From Bidens hawaiensis (lineage: Eukaryota > Streptophyta > Magnoliopsida > Asterales > Asteraceae), in contig JAIQDT010000296.1 of the NCBI GenBank assembly GCA_021521415.1, positions 558,001 to 622,000 of the forward strand: DNA of 64,000 nt, given 5' to 3'. Within the stretch, counting starts at the first letter, position 1. Each line of letters begins with the position of its first letter. The notes below the pieces were generated by a model that ran no database searches, was not told where the DNA came from, and saw only the letters and a program-made list of their open reading frames with translations. A program made the position numbers and the translations under genes. Shown piece after piece: positions 55,914 to 64,000 of the stretch.

Positions 55914-56255
55914 GTATGACCAGCAAGTGATTTTCTATACAAAATATCATTTAAGATAATATACTGAGTTACCTTCATTCGGAAAGCTCTGGGATTTTAT
56001 CCTTCTGGGATCTTGTTATCCCGAAGATACCGTATTATGGGACGGGTCCAGGATACTGGATCGTCTACAGGTTTTGAAGTCTCCATGACTTCATGGTTCT
56101 CCTTTGTTGTTGGAGTCAAGATATGTATGATAAGTATCTTGATGTAATTTGGTATCTTGAGAGTTGATGCTGAATTTGCTAAGGCATCTGCTTCAGCGTT
56201 CTATTCTCTTGGTACCTGTACTATATCAAACATTTCGAAACACATAGCTAATTGC

Positions 56256-56558
56256 TTAACTATTTGTAAATATTTTGCTAAGTTTTCTGCATTTACTACA
56301 TAAGGAGCCATTAAAATGGTTAGTTAATAATAATGAATCAACATAAATTTGAAGATACCTGACTTTCATATCCTTAGCTAATTGTAAACCAGCAATTAAG
56401 ACTTCATATTCAGCCTCATTATTAGTAGTCTGAAATTCACAAGATATAGATAGAGGTATAATGTCCCCTTGTGGCGATTTTAGCAGGATACCTAGACCTG
56501 TTCCTTTTATGTTAGAGGCACCATCTGTATGCAAGGTCCAACTCTCTTTTATATCCAA
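56256..56558 (-). pseudogene. Second (archaeal-type) RNase H of Tat element B
   Basis: The frame contains SWTLHTDGASNIKGTGLGIL, with the first catalytic Asp, SPQGDIIPLSISCEFQTTNN, NEAEYEVLIAGLQLAKDM (Glu) and LQIYVDSLLLTNHFNG (Asp). It lies between the Ty3 RNase H and integrase, the place where Tat elements carry an additional RNase H. A stop at 56,256 and poorly open sequence to 55,913 follow. Confidence 0.88.
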
Positions 56559-57241
56559 TTGCTAAACTTCTTTTTCTACTTCTTCAAGGATATCCTGGCT
56601 AAAATCAGCCACAAAGTTGGCAAGTGCCTAAGATTTGATGGCTGTTCTTGGTTCATACAAAATATCGTATGCACTAAGTTTCATAGCCCACTTTGCCATC
56701 CTACCTAACATTTTTGGTTTTCTCTAAACAACCTTAATAGGATAGTTAGTTTTTACTTGAATAACATAAGTTTCAAAGTAATGTCTTAATTTATTAGAAG
56801 CCATTATAAGTGCTAACATTAACTTTTCAAGATAAGAGTACTTAGATTCAGCATCTAGTAGGCTTTTACTTACATAATATATCGAATGTTGTGACCCTCA
56901 TGATCTTTGACTAGGACAGCACTTATTGCACTCCCCAAAACGGCTAAGTACAAAGATAATGGTTCACCATCAACTAGCTTCATCAGTAGTGGTGCTGAGG
57001 ACACGTATTCCTTCAGGGATACCAATGCCCTTTCTTGCTTCTCTCCCCATTCAAATTTTTGATTCTTCCTCAGGATATCATAGAAGTCTTTACACTTCTC
57101 TGAAGATCTTGAGATGAATCTGTTGAGAGCTGCTATTGTTCCTGTCAACCTTTGGACATCTTTGACGTTTCTTGGCGATTTGATATCTAGGATAGCGTTG
57201 ATCTGCTCACGGCTTGCCTCTATTCCTCTCTTGGTGACCAT
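56559..57241 (-). pseudogene. Ty3 RNase H and connection region of Tat element B
   Basis: Frame 56,870-57,241: MVTKRGIEASREQINAILDI, RNVKDVQRLTGTIAALNRFI, EKCKDFYDILRKNQKFEWGE, and LSLYLAVLGSAISAVLVKDH. This is the connection after reverse transcriptase and the start of its own RNase H. The first catalytic Asp region reads LYLAVL, lacking the usual Asp, as often seen in Tat elements whose first RNase H is degenerate. From 56,870 to 56,559 the frame is broken. Confidence 0.82.
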
Positions 57242-57840
57242 TTACCCAAGGAATTTTCCTGCTTTGACCCCAAAATGACACTTGGCTGGATTCAACTTCA
57301 TGTTATACTCATCCAGGATGTCAAATGCTATTGCCAAGTCTTTGAGATGATCCTCAGCCCTCCTTGACTTTACCACCATGTCGTCTATGTAGAATTCCAT
57401 CGTGTCCCCCAGTTGGTCTTCGAACATCATGTTGACTAGCCTCTGGTAAGTTGCACATGCATTTTTTAGTCCTAAAGGCATTGCAATATAACAGTATATA
57501 CCTGTGGGAGTTATGAAGGCTGTGTCTTCTTGATCTGAAGGCTCCATTTGAATTTGTTGAAACCCTGAGGATGCATCCATGAAGGTTAGTAGTTCATGGC
57601 CAGTAGTTGCATCCACCATTGAATCAATGTGTGGGAGTGGAAATCGGTCTTTTGGACAGGCCTTATTCATGTCTGTGAAGTCCACACACACTTTCCACTT
57701 CCCATTCTTCTTCTGGACTACAACCAGATTGGCCAACCATCAAGGATAGTGAACCTCTCTTATCATTTTGGTCTTGAGTAGCTTCTGCACTTCTTTTTAT
57801 ATGATAATGTTCCTTTCTGGAGCAAACTTCCTTCGCTTTT
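57242..57840 (-). pseudogene. Reverse transcriptase of Tat element B
   Basis: Frame 57,242-57,736: NLVVVQKKNGKWKVCVDFTD, MNKACPKDRFPLPHIDSMVD, LTFMDASSGFQQIQMEP, FITPTGIYCYIAMPLGLKNA, FYIDDMVVKSRRAEDHL. The catalytic YIDD box is intact. A single TAA at about 57,242 separates it from the following MVTKRGIEA. Upstream motifs to about 57,840 are present in other frames. Confidence 0.92.
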
Positions 57841-58186
57841 GATGCATCAGCCTGAAAGATTTATCTATAACAAGTTTATGAGTAATTATAGATTTAGAGA
57901 TACCTGCCATATCTTCATGTTTCCAGGCGAAGGTGGAAGCGCTTTACTTTAAAAAGGATATCAATTCCATCTCAATATCCTCAAGAATACTTGATCCTAA
58001 AAACACTTTGATCTGAGTATCAAGAAAATCCAAAGATACTTCCTTCACATCCTGCTCCCTAGCTTGCAGGACCTCACCTGGTTACTTCTGTAATTGCTAT
58101 GCTTGAGTAGGCTTTGTAGTCCACTTTATGGATGATGCATAACATTCCCTGGCGTCCTGCTGATCGCATTCAATCTTGATAACCCC

Positions 58187-58552
58187 CTAAGGACTTGGGA
58201 GTTTCACACATTGATGATAAGTTGAGGGTACTGCCTTCATGTCGTGGATCCATGGCCTGCCTAAGATCACATTACAACAAGATAATGGGTCAATAACATA
58301 AAATTTTTGTAGGGAGTTTATTCCCTCTATGTACACTGGAAGTTTGATTTCTCCCAACGTATCCTTGGTCTTGCCACTGAACCCTACGAGGACTGAAAAT
58401 TTTGGGATAATCTCAGTTTCAGGGATATCCATTTTCTTCAAAGCATCCAGCTGGATGATGTTCATGGAGCTGCCTCCATCAACGAGTATACTGCGTACAA
58501 AACATTTAGCTATACATAAAGTAATTACCAAACCGTCATGGTTGGGATCCAC
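58187..58552 (-). pseudogene. Aspartic protease of Tat element B
   Basis: The frame reads LVITLCIAKCFVRSILVDGG SSMNI, with the active-site loop VDGGSS in place of the commoner VDTGSS, as in several Tat elements. IKLPVYIEGINSLQKFYVID and CNVILGRPWIHDMKAVPSTY form the C-terminal half. The linker to reverse transcriptase, 57,840-58,187, is broken. Confidence 0.87.
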
Positions 58553-58599
58553 AAGATCACATCATTCCTTCTCATAAAAGGATGTGATTCTTTGGGTCG

Positions 58600-60706
58600 T
58601 TAATGTGGAGGTACGTAGTGGTCTTTCTCCATTGTCCCACTTTGTTTCCTTGGAACGCTTCTTGGCTGCTCAGTATGAGGTTCCACAAATGTCTGATCCT
58701 CCCGAGATAAAGAAAACGACCTAAGCTCCGGGTGGTGGAGAAGGTGCCCTTTCAGGTATCTTGACAGGATCCTGACTCTTGTTCTTGTTTCTTCCAAACA
58801 GTTCCTTCAGGTATCCTTTGCTGAGAAGATATCCTATTTCCTTCTGAAGCGCTATTCAATCGTCAGTGCGATGGCCAGAGTCTTCATGGAATGCACATCA
58901 TTTGGACTTGTCTTTACTGGATCCGGACTTTTCATTTTTCTTGGGCCATCTAGCCTTGTCACTTAAATCTTGCATGGCACATATCACACCACCAATATCA
59001 ACTTTAAACCAATATTCGGAGATTTTAGGATACTCGTCATCATCTTTGTTTTATTCAACGGCGTTTATCCTGGGACTATCTTGTTTGGAATAAGGCTTTG
59101 GCCTGGAAAACTTCTGTGGGGAATCTGACTTTCTATTGGTAAACTCATACTTTGGGATAACCAGATTTCCATGAGCCTTCTTGTCGTCCTCTAGCCGAAT
59201 GTATCTTAATGCCCTGTTTCTGACTTCGTCAAGATTACTGCATGGAGTCATGACAAGATCGTCATATAAAGGAGAATCCTTCTTCAATCCCATCTTGAGA
59301 GCTTCAAAAGTAGCTGCCATGTCGAGGTTGGGGATATCCAAAGCTTCCCTGCTAAATCTAGTTATGTAATCCCTTAAGTATTCATTATTATGCTGAGTTA
59401 TTCTATATAAGTCACCTGTCATTTTCTCAAAAGATCTACTACAAGAAAATTGATTATCGAATAAGTTAATCAAATGAGCAAATGAAGTAATAGTATTGGA
59501 AGGAATACTCAATAACCATTTGAGGACCGGTCCTATCAGTGTCGAACCGAATCCCTTGCATAGGAAAGCTTCTTTGATATCAATAGGGATGGGGTTGATC
59601 TCCATCATTTATCTATATTGAGCTATGTGTTCCTCAGGATCCGTAGTGACATCGTACAACTTCATGCTGGGTGTTTGGAACTTCTTAGGGATCTCCACGT
59701 CGCATATAGGCCAGGTGAACCTGAATAACCTGTGGCTGCCTGCGGGAACTTTAGCTATGGGACGTATTATCCCGGGGATATTGGAAATCATATCCTTCAT
59801 TTTTTGCAATTCCCTGGCTATCTCGGGGGATATCCCCTTATCCTGCGCAGATCCACGGTTAGTGTATAAATTTGCATTAAATAAATTGTTACCAAGATCA
59901 TGGTTAGGCCTTTGGTATCCTGAGCCTTCACGACTAGCATCTCCATTGAGGGTATCTTCAGGATAAGGTGACGTCTGCATAGGGATATCATCCCTGACAT
60001 GCACTTCAGAGGACACCATGGGAAATCCTGACGAGAATATGCCGGCTGGCATGGTTGTGCGAGGCTGCATTTTGATGGAGTCTAGCCTCGTTGGTAACTC
60101 CGAGGATACCGGAGGGTAAATTCCCCAGTATCCTGACTACTGCTGAGATGAAGTCCTTGTTGGTTGTACCCCCAAGGATCCAGGATTCTGAAGGATAGAT
60201 GATCCTGGAGAATCATTATCAAGGACCCTGGGCATGATTGGAGTAGTCTCCTACCCTGGTTTTTTCTTGATCCCTTCAATCTCCTTAAATAACCTTGAGT
60301 TGGTTTTCTCTTGCTGCTTCATGTGAGTTTTGACCTGTTTCATCAAAGTAAGAATATCCTTGTTAAAAATAACTGGATCTACCCGTGTAGATGTTCCTGG
60401 GTATGGTGGAAGTTCTCCTCTGGGCTGAGTGTTCTTCTTCAGGATTAGTGGAGGACCAGAGTTGACACTTGAAGCGGTGGTGACCACTAGAGCAAAAACA
60501 GAACTGGTTATTGGTTGTGAGGCCATAATGAAGGGATGAAGGTGATTGAGAACAAAGTAAACGGTTATGAAGGATTGAAGCACCGATTGCCCCATGGTGG
60601 GCACCAAATTGTTTTGGTAAAAAATTAACAAACACAATTTCGTAACCAAATTAGTGAGTGAGGCGAGGTGCTTGGTTGAAATGAACGTAAGAATGCGGTG
60701 ACACAA
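58600..60706 (-). pseudogene. Gag of Tat element B
   Basis: N-terminal frame 60,251-60,706, then 59,609-60,070 (IARELQKMKDMISNI, IPKKFQTPSMKLYDVTTDPE) and 59,051-59,608 (FLCKGFGSTLIGPVLKWLLS, FEKMTGDLYRITQHNNEYLR). The frame then continues to a zinc-binding-like segment CAFHEDSGHRTDD at about 58,857-58,898, where a TGA (58,856-58,858) stands at the place of the last cysteine. Downstream IALQKEIGYLLSKGYLKELF leads to the protease. The order and motifs are those of Tat/Retand gag. Confidence 0.87.
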
Positions 60707-61204
60707 TGATTTGTTGCGAGAAAAAAATCAGTTATCATGAGGATAACTAGAAAAAACCGCGGGTGGTGAAAACTATCACCACCAGTTTATTAATAACAAA
60801 AATCAGTAACATGTGGTGGAGCTCAAGCTTGATCGTGATTACAGAATGCGAGTACTACTAAGTCTCGAGTGATAATGCGGGTGAAATGATCCAAGTAAGC
60901 TCTATTTATACAAATAACGAGCTAACAAGAATTCCTAATTATCCGGAAATGATGGACTACTTCCAACTAGCCGTTATGCTCCACGACTTCCTTCAAGCAC
61001 GTGTTAGTTAAGGTAGATGAGATGTAGTCCGAGTCTTTAGCAATTCATGGGAACGTTACATGACCTGGTAAACAACAAATAACAGCATTCAATCATTAAT
61101 TATATAATATATTAAGGATACCTGTTTCTTCGAATGATACTGTATCCTTTAATTATCCTGAATATATCGCTTGCTGAGGATACTAAAAATCCGAGCCCTA
61201 ACCA
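60610..61204 (-). repeat. 5' LTR of Tat element B
   Basis: TGTTTTGGTA to GAGCCCTAACCA, about 595 bp, close to the LTR of element A. It has a minus-strand TATA-like TATAAATAG near 60,902 and the 8-bp hairpin at 60,762-60,783 between TATA box and primer site, inside the transcribed leader. Confidence 0.87.
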
Positions 61205-61997
61205 GTACAACATTGATTTTGTTTGCTTATAATTTTTATGCAATATAGTCATGTTTCTTGTAATATTGATTTGTTTACACTATGTCTTTACTCTTTAGTG
61301 CGCACCCGTGAACAAAAAAAGCATCCAACAAACCATATACACATGTGGTCGCATGCTCAAAATGGTAACCCATTACACATCACACCAAATACTACGAACC
61401 AATATGAGAGGATAATTTGCTCGAACCAGCAGCAACGCGTGGGCACTTATGCTAGTAATTAATTAAGTGTGAACTTAAAACCCTATCTTCATTTCACAGA
61501 CCCACTGGCTGACCCTGCAGGTTCCACTAAAACATTTACTCATGACCAACTACAAACAAACTTTCCAGAATAAGCATATATAGCAGATGGGTGTAATCAA
61601 ACAAACGTGACATGTGTTTGTGTAAAACTAAAACTACAAACTCTGAAGAATGTCTTGTATCACATGAGGTAGCTATATATCTAAATTTCTAGGTTGTTTG
61701 GTGGACATTTTTCACATAAGGGTTGTGACATTTTAATTTCAAGAAAGAAATATGAAATATCTCATGAAGTCATAGATTTTGGAACATTTCACATGGAATC
61801 TCAAAAATGCAAAAAAAAAAAAAGAAAGAAAAAAAGGTTGGAATTTCATAAAAATGAAAGTTGTGATAAAGTCAAATCAACATCAGTTTCCTTTTACTAT
61901 TTTGATTTATCACAAAATAATCGCACATCTTATCATTTATATAATAATAGATAAAAATAATTAAATTATACCTTATTACTATATTTGCTAGGTAATT
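61205..61997. other. Unassigned DNA, possible decayed exon
   Basis: A frame at 61,301-61,462 follows a plausible 3' splice site (TTTACTCTTTAG, ending 61,299) and has balanced codon content (PTNHIHMWSHAQNGNPLHIT) before a stop at 61,460. I recognise no family and see no upstream exon, since element B lies there. The rest, with an A-rich tract near 61,810-61,835, shows nothing. Confidence 0.3.
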
Positions 61998-62333
61998 GTT
62001 GATGAACCATATTACCTTTTCTTGCTAATCAAGGGTTTCCCCTTGGGTGTATATAAATATATGGAAGAGATTAATAAACATCATAAGAAAACCTAACTCT
62101 CACATTAAGAAATTCGTGACCCATATATCTCTCTATAATTCGGTTTCCTCAAGAACCTTAATCCCCATCACTAATATACATCCTAAAGAAGAACTCGACC
62201 AAGCTGACTATCATGTCGTCTAGAGCATTCTCATCAGCCGTGGCTACTCTTTATGCTGTAACAGCCATGTTTTAGTTATAGGTTTATCATAACATTCATG
62301 TTTTATATTACGTATGTGAAGAACGTATCAACA
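61998..62333 (+). repeat. 5' LTR of a Copia element running off the window
   Basis: Begins TGTTGATGAA and ends ACGTATCAACA, with a perfect 7-bp terminal inverted repeat TGTTGAT/ATCAACA, 336 bp. It contains a plus-strand TATA region (GTATATAAATATATGG, about 62,049). It is followed two bases later by a primer site. Confidence 0.8.
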
Positions 62334-62809
62334 TGTGGTATCAGATCGATGTTCATTAATCAGTTCTTTATGGTTTCCCTAAATCTAGATCTAAACCAGA
62401 AGACATGAACTAAAATCTGATAAACCCTAATTCTGTTTTTTTATTATTATTAAATTTTTTGAACTTATTGAAACCTGGTTATATATAAACTGCTTAAAAA
62501 TCTTATAACCAATTTCACATTAAAAACCTATTAAAAACTTTACGGTTTTCGGTGGTGTTCTTTGTGTTAATCATTGGTTTTTCGAAAATATTACATATTT
62601 TGGTTTAAAAAATTCGATTTAGGATGTGTTTTTCCTAATTTTGACTAAACTTTATCTCTAAGTTATTTCAAAATCTGAGTAATTAATAAAAGATATATTT
62701 TTAAAATAACTAAATCTTGGAGATAAGGTTATCCCTTTGAATTTGGACTAAAATCTTGTTGTTTAAAATAGTTTTTTGGGTTATTTGTTAACCGAGATAT
62801 CATAAAAAT

Positions 62810-62972
62810 CGAGATCTCATTAAAACCGAAAACCCAATACAAACCAAAAACTCTGTGTCAATCGAGAACTCATAATTTCCGAGGTCTCATAAAACCGAAA
62901 ACCCAATAAAAACCGAAAACTCAAGTGTCAAACGAGAACTCATAATTTTCGAGATCTCGTAAAACCGAAAAC
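62810..62972. repeat. 70-bp tandem repeat, 2.3 units
   Basis: Units start at 62,810, 62,880 and 62,950 with CGAG(A/G)TCTC and contain ACCGAAAACCCAATA and CGAGAACTCATAATTT. The spacing is exactly 70 bp. The GAGATCTC words are palindromic. Confidence 0.85.
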
Positions 62973-63149
62973 AAGAAAAAAAAACCAAAAACACGAAAAA
63001 TAAATTTCGGGGCTCCCGCCTCGATCCACGGTAACAGTTGGTTTTCTATTAGTTAATTAATGTTTTGTAAGACACTTAAAATATAAATATATATTAATTA
63101 ATTTTACAAAACATAGAAATGCTTAAACTTGAATAAATTGTTGATGTAA

Positions 63150-63392
63150 ACTTCTGCCCAAAGGTGATGCATTACAGCTAACATATCATTCAAGTCTTAA
63201 TACAAGTTGTGTTAGTTTAGCCTAAAATGATTTAAATGTATCGCTTCTGCCCGAAGATGATGTTACATTTAAATCAAGCAAAACTAACTCGTGCATAATT
63301 AAAATGATTGTTTCACTTCTGACCAAATGTGATGTGTTACAATTGTTTTGCACATATACTTAAATAAAATTTAATTCTGTCCAAAGGTGATT
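63150..63392 (+). repeat. Four dispersed copies of a CTTCTGCCCAAAGGTGATG word
   Basis: Copies at about 63,151, 63,244, 63,316 and 63,374, with 1-5 differences each, separated by AT-rich spacers of 58-93 bp. Each is preceded by TAA/TCA-rich sequence and followed by ATTACA or TTACA. Its role is unknown. Confidence 0.75.
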
Positions 63393-64000
63393 TATTTTTT
63401 ATATAAGTAGAACCTTTAACTAATGTAGTCTATTAGTTTGATGTTAATAATAGGCATATCACATCTTCAATAAAATGCAATGATCCTCACATTAATGATT
63501 CTTCATTAATCTAATGATCATAAAATTTAATGTGTCTTACTTTAATATCCATTACATTACTCACTATAATTTTCTACCTAGAAAGTATTTATCTCATTCA
63601 AATCATCCACTTTATCTAAATCCCAATATGTTTTGACTCATAAAGAGTTTTAATAAAATTTAGCTCTTCTCAGTTTTAATTATCTCTCAAGACATGATAT
63701 GACTAACCTACTGCTCTTTCTAATAACAATTATTCTACTGAAAACTGGAGCATAACATATGGAATGAGTCAAACATAATGTCTCTTATGATAATAAAGAA
63801 TTTATTTAGAAATATGCTATCACAAAAGTTATTCAAGATTTAGTCTTTCCTAAGACTAATCTATTTTCTATGAAATAATCAAAATAACTTCTTAGATGCA
63901 TGCACTCCTTAAAATTCTAACTATAAGAATAAATGGCATTACTGAATACATCATAATGTACAATATCATGACATGACCCATAAAATTAAGGGCTCACACA

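Larger units (their letters stand above)
55349..61204 (-). mobile_element. Tat-type element B, truncated in integrase
   Basis: 5' LTR 60,610-61,204, primer site 60,589-60,606 (GCCCCATGGTGGGCACCA), then on the minus strand gag, zinc-binding segment, protease, reverse transcriptase, RNase H, a second RNase H-like domain and integrase. The second RNase H is characteristic of the Tat lineage. Integrase stops at 55,349, where the LTR of element A begins; the missing 3' part should have contained the rest of integrase and the 3' LTR. Every gene has stops or frameshifts. Confidence 0.88.
62334..64000 (+). mobile_element. Leader of the Copia element at the right edge
   Basis: Primer-binding site TGGTATCAGATCGATG at 62,336-62,351 (initiator-Met type). 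There is no coding frame in 1.65 kb, so the untranslated leader is long. It contains a 70-bp tandem repeat (62,810-62,972) and four dispersed copies of a CTTCTGCCCAAAGGTGATG-like word (63,150-63,390). gag should begin beyond 64,000. Confidence 0.75.

Overview
This window is nuclear DNA of a flowering plant. No intact host protein gene or RNA gene can be supported in it. Nested LTR retrotransposons and one decayed plastid insertion account for most of its length. The Copia gene style (a long charged reading frame after pol, opening with a short conserved-looking block) resembles elements I know from the daisy family (Asteraceae). That assignment is an inference.

Layout. 1-1,050: end of a minus-strand LTR element. 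1,051-3,340: nothing recognisable. 3,341-24,455: an Athila-like Ty3 element with 1.2 kb LTRs, a tRNA-Asp-type primer site and target duplication GACGC/GATGC. It has lost pol and is split by two insertions. The first (4,645-16,730, duplication TTTTA/TTTTA) looks like a solo chromovirus LTR. That LTR is broken by a cassette with two MITE-like copies, an inverted copy of part of the LTR, and 7.3 kb of plastid DNA (rrn5 part, trnR-ACG, trnN-GUU, ycf1, rps15, ndhH start), all decayed. The second (19,539-22,785, duplication GCTAG/GCTAG) is a small internally deleted Copia element.

24,456-28,226: unassigned DNA, then the 3' end of a Tat-type Ty3 element with an antisense reading frame, then two LTR fragments. 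28,227-53,481: a Copia element of about 16.5 kb without its insert, read on the minus strand: gag, protease, integrase, reverse transcriptase, RNase H, then a long spacer and a 4.4 kb extra reading frame (aORF). Inside its gag-like region sits a chromovirus (41,725-50,430, duplication AAGGT/AAGGT). Inside that chromovirus, between reverse transcriptase and RNase H, sits a 618 bp Cassandra TRIM whose LTRs carry 5S rRNA promoter sequence. 53,482-61,204: two Tat-type elements, one inside the integrase of the other. 61,998-64,000: 5' LTR and leader of another Copia element, running off the window.

The most interesting signal is in the large Copia element. Upstream of its aORF lie a good TATA box (34,061-34,068), a 92-nt GT-AG leader intron (33,823-33,914) and arrays of the motif TGCTCG. 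The same motif crowds the U3 of its LTRs. The small Copia element repeats the plan with a different motif (CCGAGA). This suggests that these elements carry a second promoter built from the same signals as their LTR.
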